In this document: positions 44,526-53,787 of the stretch, one piece after another
How the letters are laid out: each line of letters begins with the position of its first letter
How positions within the stretch are numbered: position 1 is the stretch's first letter
Program-made: the position numbers and the translations under genes
Assembly (NCBI RefSeq): GCF_000178455.1
Contig: NZ_ADNU01000043.1
Span: forward strand, 62,001 to 126,000
DNA: 64,000 nt
Origin: Brevibacterium mcbrellneri ATCC 49030
GTDB taxonomy: Bacteria > Actinomycetota > Actinomycetes > Actinomycetales > Brevibacteriaceae
Reading direction: 5' to 3'
The notes under the pieces: generated by a model
What the model saw: the letters and a program-made list of their open reading frames with translations, nothing else
What the model was told of the DNA's origin: nothing
Databases searched by the model: none

Positions 44526-44642
44526 TGTGCTCTTACTCTCCTTTAAACAACCGCGTCAAGCGTCGTTAAGACACCGGACACTCTATCCTAACGTTCAACG
44601 TGGACCTGGTATTCCTATTCCTGCACTTGAGCAACGCTTGCG

Positions 44643-46235
44643 TTATGTCACAACCAAGGGTTCGAGTGTCAGGTTGGGGTGTTCACGCTCGACCCCTTGG
44701 AGCCTCCACCGGTCAGAAAACAGGGCCAACAGTGTGCCGTCGGAGCGGTGCAAGACTTCGACGCTACGTTCCCGCGCAAGGGTTGGGATGTCCTCTTGGA
44801 CAGTTCGACGTGCGATTGTGTACGCCAGACGTTCAAGCGTGCATGGGGCGTTAAATTCGTTTTGCATGCGATCTTCTGCAACTTCGAACTGCATAGGTCC
44901 CACCGCACCCAAAACTGGTGCTTGATCACCGCGCAGGTCAGAACGCAAAACCTGGATGACACCTTCGTGGTCCAGTTGCTCAATTCCTCGCCTGAACTGT
45001 TTGTACTTCGAGGAGTCCTTGGCACGAATCACCATGAAGTGTTCGGGTGAAAACGACGGAATGGGCGGAAAAGAAACCGGCTCGTCGAGGTACAGCGAAT
45101 CTCCCACTCGCAGGGCTGATGCGTTGACCAGGCCCACTACGTCTCCCGGAAAAGCCGTGTCGATGACTTCACGGTCGCGCCCAAAAACCTGTTGAGCATA
45201 TTTAGTGGCAAAAGGTTTTCCGGTGGCAGCGTGCGTGACCACCATGCCGCGTTCAAACACTCCAGAACACACGCGCACGTACGCCAAACGGTCGCGGTGG
45301 TTAGAGTCCATGCCTGCTTGCACTTTGAACACGAAACCAGAAAACGGTGCGTCCACTTCTCGCGGGTTTCCGTCCACATCGATCCGCGCATGCGCCGGTG
45401 GGGCGATGTCGACCAGCGTGTCCAGGATCTTGTGCACGCCAAAGTTCAGAACCGCTGATGCGAACATGACAGGGGTGGTGTGTCCAGCCAGGAACGATTC
45501 TTCGTCGTAGTTTTGGTCTTCGAGTTCCAAGAGGTCTGATTCGTCCACCGCGTTCGTCCACGCGTCACCTTCGAGCTCTTCGGCGGCCTCGGCGTCCATC
45601 GTTTCTTCACCGGCGATGGTGGCTCCACCGTCCGTGCGCGTGAACTTGGTGTACGTACCGTCTTCCCGGTTGAGAACACCTCGGAAATCACCTGATTGAC
45701 CCACCGGCCATGTCAGTGGCGTGGGCACCATGCCAGTGCGTTGCACAATTTCATCCATGAGTTCGAGCGCGTCAATACCGGGCCGGTCCCACTTGTTGAT
45801 CACGGTGATGATGGGAATTTCGCGGTGCTTACACACGTCAAAGAGCTTCATGGTCTGGGTTTCTAGCCCTTTAGCCGCATCGACAAGCATGATGGTGAGG
45901 TCGACCGAGGACAGTACACGGTACGTGTCCTCAGAAAAATCCGCGTGACCAGGGGTGTCGATGAGGTTGATGACGGTGTCGCGGTACTCAAACTGCAGAG
46001 CGGCTGAGGAAATCGAGATTCCGCGGTCCTGCTCCATTTTCATCCAGTCGGACACGGTTGACCGTCGCCCAGCCTTGCCATGTGTTGCACCCGCCTGCCC
46101 AATGACGCGGGCGTGAAGGGCCAGAGCTTCTGTCAGCGTCGATTTACCGGCGTCCGGGTGCGAAATCACCGCAAATGTGCGACGTCGCTGGGCCTGCGTG
46201 CGAATCTCTTTAGGGCTGAAGTCTGTTGGAGTCAC
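44643..46235 (-). CDS. prfC: Peptide chain release factor 3
   Basis: This GTPase recycles RF1/RF2 from the ribosome. The 530-residue protein has P-loop HPDAGKST (26-33), the switch II DTPGHADFSEDTYR and NKWD. An RF3-specific stretch is FTRTDGGATIAG, and a domain II-III region with VRVCSGVFERGM, MQFEVAEDRMQNEF and VEVLHRSDG follows. GTG start at 46235 lies exactly 6 nt after TAGAAT with no ribosome site. Nearby ATG at 46243 is out of frame. Domain content and length are normal. Confidence 0.96.
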   Translation of the reverse strand: MTPTDFSPKEIRTQAQRRRTFAVISHPDAGKSTLTEALALHARVIGQAGATHGKAGRRSTVSDWMKMEQDRGISISSAALQFEYRDTVINLIDTPGHADFSEDTYRVLSSVDLTIMLVDAAKGLETQTMKLFDVCKHREIPIITVINKWDRPGIDALELMDEIVQRTGMVPTPLTWPVGQSGDFRGVLNREDGTYTKFTRTDGGATIAGEETMDAEAAEELEGDAWTNAVDESDLLELEDQNYDEESFLAGHTTPVMFASAVLNFGVHKILDTLVDIAPPAHARIDVDGNPREVDAPFSGFVFKVQAGMDSNHRDRLAYVRVCSGVFERGMVVTHAATGKPFATKYAQQVFGRDREVIDTAFPGDVVGLVNASALRVGDSLYLDEPVSFPPIPSFSPEHFMVIRAKDSSKYKQFRRGIEQLDHEGVIQVLRSDLRGDQAPVLGAVGPMQFEVAEDRMQNEFNAPCTLERLAYTIARRTVQEDIPTLARERSVEVLHRSDGTLLALFSDRWRLQGVEREHPNLTLEPLVVT

Positions 46236-46241
46236 CGCACC

Positions 46242-46247
46242 ATTCTA
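46242..46247 (-). promoter_or_regulatory. -10 element (TAGAAT) for leaderless prfC
   Basis: TAGAAT on the minus strand is followed by 6 nt (ggtgcg) and the prfC GTG at 46235. Confidence 0.55.
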
Positions 46248-46268
46248 TGTGTGCCCATGTGTCTCCCG

Positions 46269-46274
46269 TACAGT
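46269..46274 (+). promoter_or_regulatory. -10 element (TACAGT) for small membrane protein gene
   Basis: TACAGT is followed by 7 nt (ggatggc) and the GTG at 46282, which supports this start for the small membrane protein. Confidence 0.4.
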
Positions 46275-46281
46275 GGATGGC

Positions 46282-46629
46282 GTGGAAGAGTTCTCCAAGG
46301 TTCGAGTCGACCCGCACCGCAACCGTCTGTGGCCCGTTGTGGTTGCTGCGATTGTCTGTATTCCTCTCTTGGTTCTGTCTGTGCGTTTCTCCCTGTTGGC
46401 TGCGGACTTTATGAAACCCATGGTGGAACTGGGAGTTGACTTCCCGGTGCTGGCGTTCATGTTTTTCTTGTCTTCTGCCGCGTGGTTGGCAATCGCTACT
46501 GTGTTGATTGCGCTTTGGGTCGCTCTTGTTCGTAAGACGTTCAAGTGGCGCGTCATCTGGTGTGTTGTTGCGGTTGTCGCGGCTGGTCTTTTGCCTTTAA
46601 GCTGGGTGTTCTCGGGCGCACTGTTTTAG
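46282..46629 (+). CDS. Small three-helix membrane protein, unrecognised
   Basis: This 115-residue protein has a short basic N terminus (VEEFSKVRVDPHRNRLW) and three hydrophobic segments (WPVVVAAIVCIPLLVLSVRF; VLAFMFFLSSAAWLAIATVL; VIWCVVAVVAAGLLPLSWVF). No family is recognised. GTG 46282 is preferred over GTG 46273 because of the -10 spacing. Its 3' end overlaps the convergent hrpA end by 33 bp, so the two mRNAs are complementary there. It is divergent from prfC. Confidence 0.6.
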   Translation: MEEFSKVRVDPHRNRLWPVVVAAIVCIPLLVLSVRFSLLAADFMKPMVELGVDFPVLAFMFFLSSAAWLAIATVLIALWVALVRKTFKWRVIWCVVAVVAAGLLPLSWVFSGALF

Positions 46630-49600
46630 CGCTTTGAGGATCCGCTGTTCAGATACCGGGTGTGCGGCTTGGACCTGCGGAGCCCACAGTGAGATCCTCA
46701 GTTCTTCCACATCAAATACAAGGTCTTGCCACGCCGGTGGCAATAGACCCACGGTTTCGGGCGTGAACGCCGGGGCCCGTTGCGTGATTGCGCTTTGCAC
46801 TGTGTGGATCCGGTCCATGAATTGGCGGTCGCGGGCGGGTTGTTGCCCCATTTTTTCTGTACGTATCCGGGCGGCTTCCAGATACGCGGGGTATCGGGGA
46901 AGGAATCTGGGGTGGACATGGGCGACCCAACCGGGGTGGGTGAGCGTTTCCACGTGTTCTTTCACATCGGTGAGCCCGGTCAGGATTTCCAGTGACGAAG
47001 ATTTACTGATGAGCTTGAAGACAGCCTGCGCCACAGTGAGTGTCTTCACGGTGTGGGCCAGCGTTTTTTCTAACGCGCTAAGAATCTGCTCGTTAACCGC
47101 ACGTTCGCACGCTGAGTACGCCTCGCGATCCCGCACGGGTTCACGTTGAGCCACAATGTCGTGCACGGCACTAAAAACACAGTCGCTCACAACGTCGTTC
47201 GGTTGCCCCGCCAGCACCAGTTTGTCTGCATGTGCCAGCCCACCCACCACATAGGCGCGCGCTTCTGCACAGTTGCGCGCAATCAGTCGGGCAACACCTC
47301 GGTCGTGGAGGAGCCGGGAGCGCCCAGCATCTTCCACTTCCTCTAAGTCCACGTGCCCTCCCCGATCTATCAGGGTGCTGCCCGCGGGCAGGCTATCCCA
47401 GCGCCACTTCGTCACACCGGCGACGGGGGTAAACGCCGAGGTCGCCCCCGCTGCCCGTGGTTGCTCGCCTGCTCGGGTTGCGGGTTCAGTGCGTGGTGTG
47501 GGGGCCGAGCTCTTCGCTTCCGCGCGAGCCTTGAGGAACTCCGCTAGTTGGCTGGGTTTCTTGCGGGATTGGTGGACGATGATACGCATCCGCAAGTGTG
47601 GTGGGATGCGTTCGGTGTCGAAGTCGTGGGCGTGGACGTCGATGGGCATGAGATCGGTGAGTTCGCCACCGCCTGCCCGTGCGGTGAGCGCTTGCGCTAC
47701 CGCGTCTTCGAGTGTGCCTTCATAGGGTTCGAGCTGTTGGTTGAGCTCACGTGCAACATTGGGCGCGGGAACAAAGTATTTGCGCTTAGCTTTAGGGAGC
47801 GCACGGATGAGCGCGGTGATGAGTTCTAAGCGCAGTCCGGGCACTTGCCACGTGAACTGTGCTGGGTCGGCGTGGGTGGCCTGCTGTTCGTTGAGGTGGA
47901 TCGTGACACCGTCGCTGTCAGCACCTGGGTCATATGTGTAGCGCAGCTTGGCGTTAGGTTTGACGTTTTCGGGTAGCCCGCGCAGTTTCCATTCGAGAGG
48001 GAAGGCTGCGGCAGCGGTTTCACGCGCCTCATCAGTGTTCCCGGCTACCAGTGCGTCCGGGTCGATGTTGAGGGCAACAGGGTTGGCTTGGCGGGCTTTT
48101 TTCCACCACGCGTTAAAGGATGGCGCAGACGTCACTTTTGCAGGCAGGGCTTGATCGTAGAACTCGAAGAGAAGTTCGTCATCTGCCCGTAGCCGGTTGT
48201 CGCGCATGCGGTCGGCCAGTTGGTGAGCGGTTCGGAGCGCTTTTTCGTTGTGGCGCACGAACGCGTGGTCTTCGTTCCATTCCCCGTCGATGAGGGCGTG
48301 GCGAATAAACATGTCACGGGCTTCCGCCGGGTTGATACGCGCGTACCCAACCCGGGTGTCCGAGGTCAGCGCGACTCCGTACAGGCTCGTGTGGTCGTAC
48401 ACGAACGCTTGGCCTTTTTTGGTTGACCAGTGCGGTTCGGAGTACTGGTGACGAATGAGAGGACCCGCGGCTTTGATCACCCAGTCGGGGTCGATTTTCG
48501 CCACGGTGCGCGCCCACAGACGTGAGGTCTCAACGAGTTCGGCAGCTACCACCAGGTCCGGTTTGGTTTTAAACAGCCCAGAACCAGGGAAAATCCTAAA
48601 CCGGGTTCCGCGAGCGCCCAAGTAGTCGGGTGAGTTATGGGTTTTGGCCCCGATCGAGGACAGTAGCCCAGTCAAAAGGGCCGTGTGAATCGCTGGGTCC
48701 TGGTCCCCTGCCCCCAGTCCCCCACCGGGCTTCTCAATGGGGTGGCCCGCAGTCTTGAGCATGGTGCACAGCTGGGTGACCAGGTCCATCCATTCGCGGA
48801 CTCGCACGAAGTTAATGAATTCGTCCTTGCACAGTTTGCGCAGCTTGGAGGTCGAAAGTTTCTGGGACTGTTCGTGCACGTAGTTCCACAGCGCGATGTA
48901 ACTCATGAAGTCGGATGCGGGGCGGGCAAACCGGGCGTGTTTTTCATCCGCTTGCGCTCGCATTTCGGTGGGCCGTTCGCGTGGGTCTTGCAGGGACAAG
49001 GCTGCCACGATGACAACGACCTCGGCGGCAACCCCGTATTCCACGCCGGCCATCACAATGCGTGCCATGCGCGGGTCAATGGGGAGCGCACCCAAAGCGC
49101 GGCCCAGTTTTGTCAGACGCAACCGCCCGTTTTCTTTTCGAATCGCGCCCAGTTCGGAAAGCAGCGCGGCACCTGAGCGCACGGCGGCGGAGTCCGGTGG
49201 GGTGAGGAACGGGAAGGACAGGATGTCGTTTTCGTTTTGCACCAGCCCCAGCGTGAGCATTTGGAGGACCACGCTGGCTAAGTGAGTGCGGAGGATTTCA
49301 GGGTCGGTGTATTCCGGGCGGGTGTTGAAGTCGTCTTCGCTGTAGAGGCGTATGCAGATTCCTGGGCTGGTACGGCCGGCGCGCCCGGCTCGCTGGCGAG
49401 CCGAGGCTTGCGAAATGCGCTCGATGGGCAGGCGTTGGACTTTTGTGCGGTTGGAGTACCGCGATATGCGCGCCGTTCCCGCGTCGATCACGTATTTGAT
49501 GCCGGGCACCGTGAGCGAGGTTTCTGCCACGTTGGTGGCAAGGACTACGCGCGTGGAGTTGTGGGCGGCGAAAACGCGTTGTTGTTCGGCTGCTGAGAGA

Positions 49601-50538
49601 CGCCCAAACAGTGGCACAATCTCCCACTGGCTGTACCGCGCGCCTTTTTTGCGTAGGTGGCTGCTGAGGGCGTCGGCGGTGTCTCGGATTTCGCGTTCAC
49701 CGGATAAGAACACCAGGATGTCACCGGGTTCTTCGCGGGAAAGTTCGTCAACGGCGTCGAGGATTCCGTCGGTTTGGTCGGCTGTTCCCGTGTCGTACGT
49801 GCCGTCGGTGCCGGGGCCGTCGGTGTCGTCGTCGCTTCCGGCGCCTTCGAGTGGCCGGTACCGCATTTCCACCGGGTAGGTGCGGCCTGACACGCTCACA
49901 ATGGGGGCGTTAGCAAAGTGTTGGGAGAAGGATTCGGGGTCAATCGTGGCCGAGGTGATAATCACCTTGAGATCGGGGCGTTTGGGTAACAGCCGGGCCA
50001 GGAACCCTAAGAGGAAGTCGATGTTGAGGCTGCGTTCGTGGGCTTCGTCGATGATGATGACGTCATAGGCGCGCAGGTATTTGTCGTGTTGGAGTTCTGC
50101 GAGCAGGATCCCGTCGGTCATGACTTTGACCCGGGTGGAGTCGTCCGTGTGGGCGGTGAACCGCACCTGATAACCCACGCCTTCACCTAGTTCAACCCCG
50201 GTTTCTTCCGCGATCCTAGTGGCCACAGACCGGGCGGCGATTCGGCGTGGCTGAGTGTGACCAATCATGCCGTTGATCCCATACCCCAGTTCCATGCACA
50301 GTTTGGGCAGCTGGGTGGTCTTTCCGGAGCCGGTCTCACCTGCCACCACGATCACTTGGTGGTCATTGAGCGCTTGGGCGATTTCACCTCGGGCAGCACT
50401 GACGGGCAGTTCTTCCGGGTAGTGGAATATAGGGTCAACGGCTTTGCGCGCTTCGATTCGCTTGTGTGTCAAAGCGTGGTTGTTGTGCGCGTGTGCTTTT
50501 CCTCGTCGCCTACCGCGACGCTTCCCCGGTGAGTTCAT
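46597..50538 (-). CDS. hrpA: ATP-dependent RNA helicase HrpA
   Basis: This 1313-residue DEAH-box helicase is of the bacterial HrpA type. Motifs are GETGSGKT (67-74), TQPRRIAARS, DEAHERS (164-170), SATID, FLSGEREIRD, TNVAETSLTVPGIKYVID, and QRAGRAGR. Helicase-associated, OB-fold and DUF3418 C-terminal regions follow (for example AEFLKARAEAK and GWVAHVHPRFLPRYPAYL). E. coli HrpA is implicated in mRNA processing and rescue of stalled ribosomes. The N terminus is strongly basic (MNSPGKRRGRRRGKAHAHNN). The start ATG lacks a clear ribosome site. Length is normal for the family. Confidence 0.95.
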   Translation of the reverse strand: MNSPGKRRGRRRGKAHAHNNHALTHKRIEARKAVDPIFHYPEELPVSAARGEIAQALNDHQVIVVAGETGSGKTTQLPKLCMELGYGINGMIGHTQPRRIAARSVATRIAEETGVELGEGVGYQVRFTAHTDDSTRVKVMTDGILLAELQHDKYLRAYDVIIIDEAHERSLNIDFLLGFLARLLPKRPDLKVIITSATIDPESFSQHFANAPIVSVSGRTYPVEMRYRPLEGAGSDDDTDGPGTDGTYDTGTADQTDGILDAVDELSREEPGDILVFLSGEREIRDTADALSSHLRKKGARYSQWEIVPLFGRLSAAEQQRVFAAHNSTRVVLATNVAETSLTVPGIKYVIDAGTARISRYSNRTKVQRLPIERISQASARQRAGRAGRTSPGICIRLYSEDDFNTRPEYTDPEILRTHLASVVLQMLTLGLVQNENDILSFPFLTPPDSAAVRSGAALLSELGAIRKENGRLRLTKLGRALGALPIDPRMARIVMAGVEYGVAAEVVVIVAALSLQDPRERPTEMRAQADEKHARFARPASDFMSYIALWNYVHEQSQKLSTSKLRKLCKDEFINFVRVREWMDLVTQLCTMLKTAGHPIEKPGGGLGAGDQDPAIHTALLTGLLSSIGAKTHNSPDYLGARGTRFRIFPGSGLFKTKPDLVVAAELVETSRLWARTVAKIDPDWVIKAAGPLIRHQYSEPHWSTKKGQAFVYDHTSLYGVALTSDTRVGYARINPAEARDMFIRHALIDGEWNEDHAFVRHNEKALRTAHQLADRMRDNRLRADDELLFEFYDQALPAKVTSAPSFNAWWKKARQANPVALNIDPDALVAGNTDEARETAAAAFPLEWKLRGLPENVKPNAKLRYTYDPGADSDGVTIHLNEQQATHADPAQFTWQVPGLRLELITALIRALPKAKRKYFVPAPNVARELNQQLEPYEGTLEDAVAQALTARAGGGELTDLMPIDVHAHDFDTERIPPHLRMRIIVHQSRKKPSQLAEFLKARAEAKSSAPTPRTEPATRAGEQPRAAGATSAFTPVAGVTKWRWDSLPAGSTLIDRGGHVDLEEVEDAGRSRLLHDRGVARLIARNCAEARAYVVGGLAHADKLVLAGQPNDVVSDCVFSAVHDIVAQREPVRDREAYSACERAVNEQILSALEKTLAHTVKTLTVAQAVFKLISKSSSLEILTGLTDVKEHVETLTHPGWVAHVHPRFLPRYPAYLEAARIRTEKMGQQPARDRQFMDRIHTVQSAITQRAPAFTPETVGLLPPAWQDLVFDVEELRISLWAPQVQAAHPVSEQRILKALKQCAREHPA

Positions 50539-50618
50539 TGCGTCTCTAGGCTACCGTGTGGACACGTCAGCATCAGACGCGGACTAACCCGTACCCTAGG
50601 TGGGCAGGAAGGAGAACG

Positions 50619-51536
50619 ATGCTGGGAGCACTTGAAGGTTTCGGGGTTATCGGTTGCATTATTTTGGCCGGTTTCCTTTTGGGACGTTCGGGTGTTCTGG
50701 GATCGCAAGGTCAGCAGGTGCTGGCGAATACCGTGTTTTTTGTGGGAACCCCCGCCCTGATGTTCACCACGATCGCGTCTACTCCTGTGTCGCAGGTGTT
50801 TACTCCGGCATTGTTCGCAACGGCCGGGTCGGCCTTGCTCATGGCGGTGGTGATGTTCGTGTTTACCCGCGCCCGAGGTCGTTCTTTGGGAGAAGCGACC
50901 GTGGCGGGTTGGTCGGTGTCGTACGTCAACATTGGAAACTTGGGAATCCCCATTGCCACTTATGTTCTGGGCAGTTTGAATGCGATTCCACCGGTCCTGT
51001 TGTTCCAAATTATTGTTTTGGCTCCGATTGGTTTCGCCATTTTGGATGCGACGCGAACTGTGGGGGCCGAATGGTGGCGCCCCATCATTCGAGTGTTCAC
51101 TAACCCCATTTTGATTGGGTCTGTTGCGGGGTTGATCGCCTCTGTCACCGGCTTTAAACTGCCAGCTGTTTTGGCTGATCCCATTGCCATGTTGGGTGCC
51201 ACGTCTGTTCCGCTGACCCTCATGGCTTTTGGCATTTCGCTCAAGGACGGGTGGACGTTACCTCAGCCTGGCACGCGCACGCAGTTGACTGCGATGACGT
51301 TTCTCAAACTTGTCGTTCACCCGTTTGTCGCGTGGCTCATTGGTGGCCCGCTCTTGGGGTACTCAGGTGGCGATCTGTTAGCGATTGTGGTGACGTCGGC
51401 GCTTCCTACCGCGCAAAACGTGTACATTAACGCTCTGAAGTACCGGCAGTCCGAGGTGGTGACCCGTGACGTCGTTTTCATCACCACACTGTTGTCAATT
51501 CCGGCTGTGGTGCTAGTGGCCGTGCTGCTGGCTTGA
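50619..51536 (+). CDS. AEC (auxin efflux carrier) family transporter
   Basis: This 305-residue permease of about ten helices belongs to the AEC family (PF03547). Typical parts are ILAGFLLGRSGVLG, FFVGTPALMFTTIA, VSYVNIGNLGIPIATYVLG, NPILIGSVAGLIASVTG, LGATSVPLTLMAFGISL and VVTSALPTAQNVYINALKYRQSE. Bacterial members often move malate or other organic acids; the substrate here is unknown. ATG at 50619 follows GGAAGGAGAAC. The frame upstream to 50556 would overlap the divergent hrpA promoter region and is rejected. Confidence 0.92.
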   Translation: MLGALEGFGVIGCIILAGFLLGRSGVLGSQGQQVLANTVFFVGTPALMFTTIASTPVSQVFTPALFATAGSALLMAVVMFVFTRARGRSLGEATVAGWSVSYVNIGNLGIPIATYVLGSLNAIPPVLLFQIIVLAPIGFAILDATRTVGAEWWRPIIRVFTNPILIGSVAGLIASVTGFKLPAVLADPIAMLGATSVPLTLMAFGISLKDGWTLPQPGTRTQLTAMTFLKLVVHPFVAWLIGGPLLGYSGGDLLAIVVTSALPTAQNVYINALKYRQSEVVTRDVVFITTLLSIPAVVLVAVLLA

Positions 51537-51634
51537 GTGTTGCTGGCCTGAGTACTGTGGGCTTAAGCATGTGACGATGCTCGCCACCGAGCCTTAAAGG
51601 TGTGTCGATCCCCCACCGCCCGGGCAAAACCACG

Positions 51635-51640
51635 AACAAT
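51635..51640 (+). promoter_or_regulatory. -10-like element (AACAAT) for TIGR01906 gene
   Basis: AACAAT is followed by 6 nt (aggtgt) and the GTG at 51647. It was used to choose that start. Confidence 0.4.
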
Positions 51641-51646
51641 AGGTGT

Positions 51647-52759
51647 GTGGCTACTGACAAGAACTCTGACGACCTCGTTTCGCGACGCATGAACGCACAG
51701 GACGACGATCCGGAAGCGACCGCGCAGTTCGACGCGTTCCCACGCGAGAGCACACCGGAAAAGCCCAGCATGCTCAGCGACGAAGAGTGGGCACTCCTTT
51801 CCGACGGAGCTGCCAAAAAGGACTCGGAAACCACGGAAACTTCCTCAGCGAAGGACACCAAGGACACGCACGAGTCCGCCCCAACCAGAGAAACCTCAGT
51901 CAAACGCCAACACTCCTCGGCACGCCAAGCCGAACGCGATGAACCCACCCGAATCATGCCAGCTCCGGCACCCGCCGGCAGTTCTCCTGCCACAACAACG
52001 ACCTCGGGAACCTCAGCGGTGGCAGCCACCACCTCGGCGGCAAAACCCGGCCTGTATCACCGCTTTGGGTTCCTCGATTTCATCGCTACCGCGATCATTG
52101 TTGCGTCAATGCCGTTCATGCTTGTAGCGCTTGCGGTCAAGATCGCGGCAAGTGGCATGTTCTTGCGGTTCGAATACTTCATCAGCCCGTGGTTCCCCAA
52201 GGACGAATACGGCTTCCACTCCGACGACCGGCTCCACTACGCGTCCTATGTGACGGACTACCTGTTCAACGGCGACTCGTCGCGCTATCTGGCAGATGTA
52301 GTCTTCCCTGACGGCACACCGGTCTTCACCGACGGCGAAATAGCCCACATGGCCGATGTGAAAGGCCTAGTCACGCTGCTCGCTTTTATTGCGATCGTGG
52401 GCGTGATCCTGTCACTGATTTCCGCAGTGTACTTGGGACGCAAGTACGGGCCGGGTCTCCACCACGCGCTGCGCTGGTCAGGGATTGTCACACTGGCGCT
52501 GTTCGCGGTTTTGACCGTTCTAGCTCTTGTGGGATGGGATCGGTTCTTCACCGGATTCCACGACATGTTCTTCGCCTCAGGAACCTGGCAGTTCTACTTG
52601 GACGATTCGCTCATTCGCTTGTTCCCACCACAGTTCTGGATTGACGCGGGAATCTTTGTCGCAGGCTTCGTGGTGCTGGTTTCGATTCTGTTCATCGCTT
52701 TAAGTCGGATCGGACACAAGAAGCGCAAACTGGCCCGTGACGCCGCGAAAAAGGCGTAA
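51647..52759 (+). CDS. TIGR01906 (DUF1461) family membrane protein with long disordered N terminus
   Basis: This 370-residue protein begins with about 130 residues of acidic, then Thr/Ala/Pro-rich low-complexity sequence with a DEEW-containing segment (MLSDEEWALLSDGAAKK). About four membrane helices and an extracytoplasmic loop typical of TIGR01906/DUF1461 follow: LHYASYVTDYLFNG, then FTDGEIAHMADVKGLVTLLAFIAIV. The C terminus is a basic cytoplasmic tail. Function unknown. Starts at GTG 51602, GTG 51647 and ATG 51689 are possible; 51647 has the best -10 spacing. It ends at a bidirectional hairpin shared with ppk2. Confidence 0.8.
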   Translation: MATDKNSDDLVSRRMNAQDDDPEATAQFDAFPRESTPEKPSMLSDEEWALLSDGAAKKDSETTETSSAKDTKDTHESAPTRETSVKRQHSSARQAERDEPTRIMPAPAPAGSSPATTTTSGTSAVAATTSAAKPGLYHRFGFLDFIATAIIVASMPFMLVALAVKIAASGMFLRFEYFISPWFPKDEYGFHSDDRLHYASYVTDYLFNGDSSRYLADVVFPDGTPVFTDGEIAHMADVKGLVTLLAFIAIVGVILSLISAVYLGRKYGPGLHHALRWSGIVTLALFAVLTVLALVGWDRFFTGFHDMFFASGTWQFYLDDSLIRLFPPQFWIDAGIFVAGFVVLVSILFIALSRIGHKKRKLARDAAKKA

Positions 52760-52783
52760 TTGGCACGACTTGAATACATGTAA

Positions 52784-52816
52784 AGGCCCTCTGAGCTTGA
52801 AGCTCTGAGGGCCTTA
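52784..52816. terminator. Bidirectional hairpin between TIGR01906 gene and ppk2
   Basis: 16-bp arms AAGGCCCTCTGAGCTT / AAGCTCTGAGGGCCTT with a single mismatch and a very small loop, between convergent genes ending at 52759 and 52828. No T-run. Confidence 0.75.
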
Positions 52817-52827
52817 AGCATCACGCC

Positions 52828-53730
52828 TTAGTCACCTACTGCGTCGCGACCACGGATCACGATCTTAGGGTCTGGCGGGTACACCACTGAGGTGTCTTTG
52901 TCTTCGTATTCGACCGAGTTGAGAAAGTAGCGCATAGCGTTGAGGCGGGCGCGCTTCTTGTCGTTGGACTTCACCGTAATCCACGGAGCGTGGTCCGTGT
53001 CAGTGCGCAAGAACGTCTGTTCTTTCGCTTCCGTGTAGTCGTCCCAACGGCCCAGGGATTCGAGGTCCATGGGCGAGAGTTTCCACTGGCGAACAGGGTC
53101 GATCTGACGAATCGCAAAGCGTGTGCGCTGTTCGTGTTCAGTCACTGAGAACCAGAATTTGGTCAGGTGAATACCGGACTCCACCAGCATTTTTTCAAAC
53201 AGAGGAGCCTGCACCATGAACTCTTCGTACTGGCTGTCGGTACAGAAGCCCATAACGCGTTCAACATTGGCTCGGTTGTACCACGACCGGTCGAACATCA
53301 CGATTTCGCCACGTGTGGGCAAGTGCTTGACGTAACGCTGGAAATACCACTGGCCCGATTCCTGTTCAGTGGGCTTGTTAAGTGCGACAACACGAGCTGC
53401 ACGCGGGTTGAGGTGTTCGGTGAACCGCTTAATAGTTCCACCCTTACCTGCGGCGTCGCGCCCTTCGAACACCAGAACGTGACGCAGACCGTGGTCTTGT
53501 CCGTAGTACTGGAACTTCAAGAGTTCGATCTGGAGTTTGTACTTCTCCTGTTCGTACTCGGACCGAGTCATCAGCGTGTCATACGGGTAGCCTTCGCGCC
53601 ACGTTTCAACTGCGCGGCCGCCTGGATCAATGAGGTCAGGGTCTGGTGTGTGCCCGTTGACCACTGTATAGCCTTCGGTGCGGAGTTTGTCGATGTATTC
53701 GCGCAGATTTTCTTTCTGATGTGGGTGCAT
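52828..53730 (-). CDS. ppk2: Polyphosphate kinase 2
   Basis: PPK2 transfers phosphate between polyphosphate and nucleotides, usually in the direction of NDP phosphorylation. The 300-residue, single-domain protein has Walker A GRDAAGKGG (90-98), lid residues in TIKRFTEHLNPRAARVVAL, Walker B MFDRSWYNRANVERVMGF (Asp147) and KFWFSVTEHEQRTRF. Length and motifs suggest class I. It is monocistronic: ribosome site AAGGAGAG before ATG 53730, symmetric hairpin downstream. The glycogen cluster begins immediately upstream, so two storage polymers are handled side by side. Confidence 0.94.
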   Translation of the reverse strand: MHPHQKENLREYIDKLRTEGYTVVNGHTPDPDLIDPGGRAVETWREGYPYDTLMTRSEYEQEKYKLQIELLKFQYYGQDHGLRHVLVFEGRDAAGKGGTIKRFTEHLNPRAARVVALNKPTEQESGQWYFQRYVKHLPTRGEIVMFDRSWYNRANVERVMGFCTDSQYEEFMVQAPLFEKMLVESGIHLTKFWFSVTEHEQRTRFAIRQIDPVRQWKLSPMDLESLGRWDDYTEAKEQTFLRTDTDHAPWITVKSNDKKRARLNAMRYFLNSVEYEDKDTSVVYPPDPKIVIRGRDAVGD

Positions 53731-53787
53731 GACTCTCCTTTGCCCTATAACTACAGCCTAGTCGATGAAGTACGCGTGTTTTGTGTG

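Noticed and set aside
44546-44642. Possible terminator between prfC and ino1
   Set aside because: Only AACGC-TTGCGTT-like short pairing is visible (5 bp, 2-nt loop), too weak to call.
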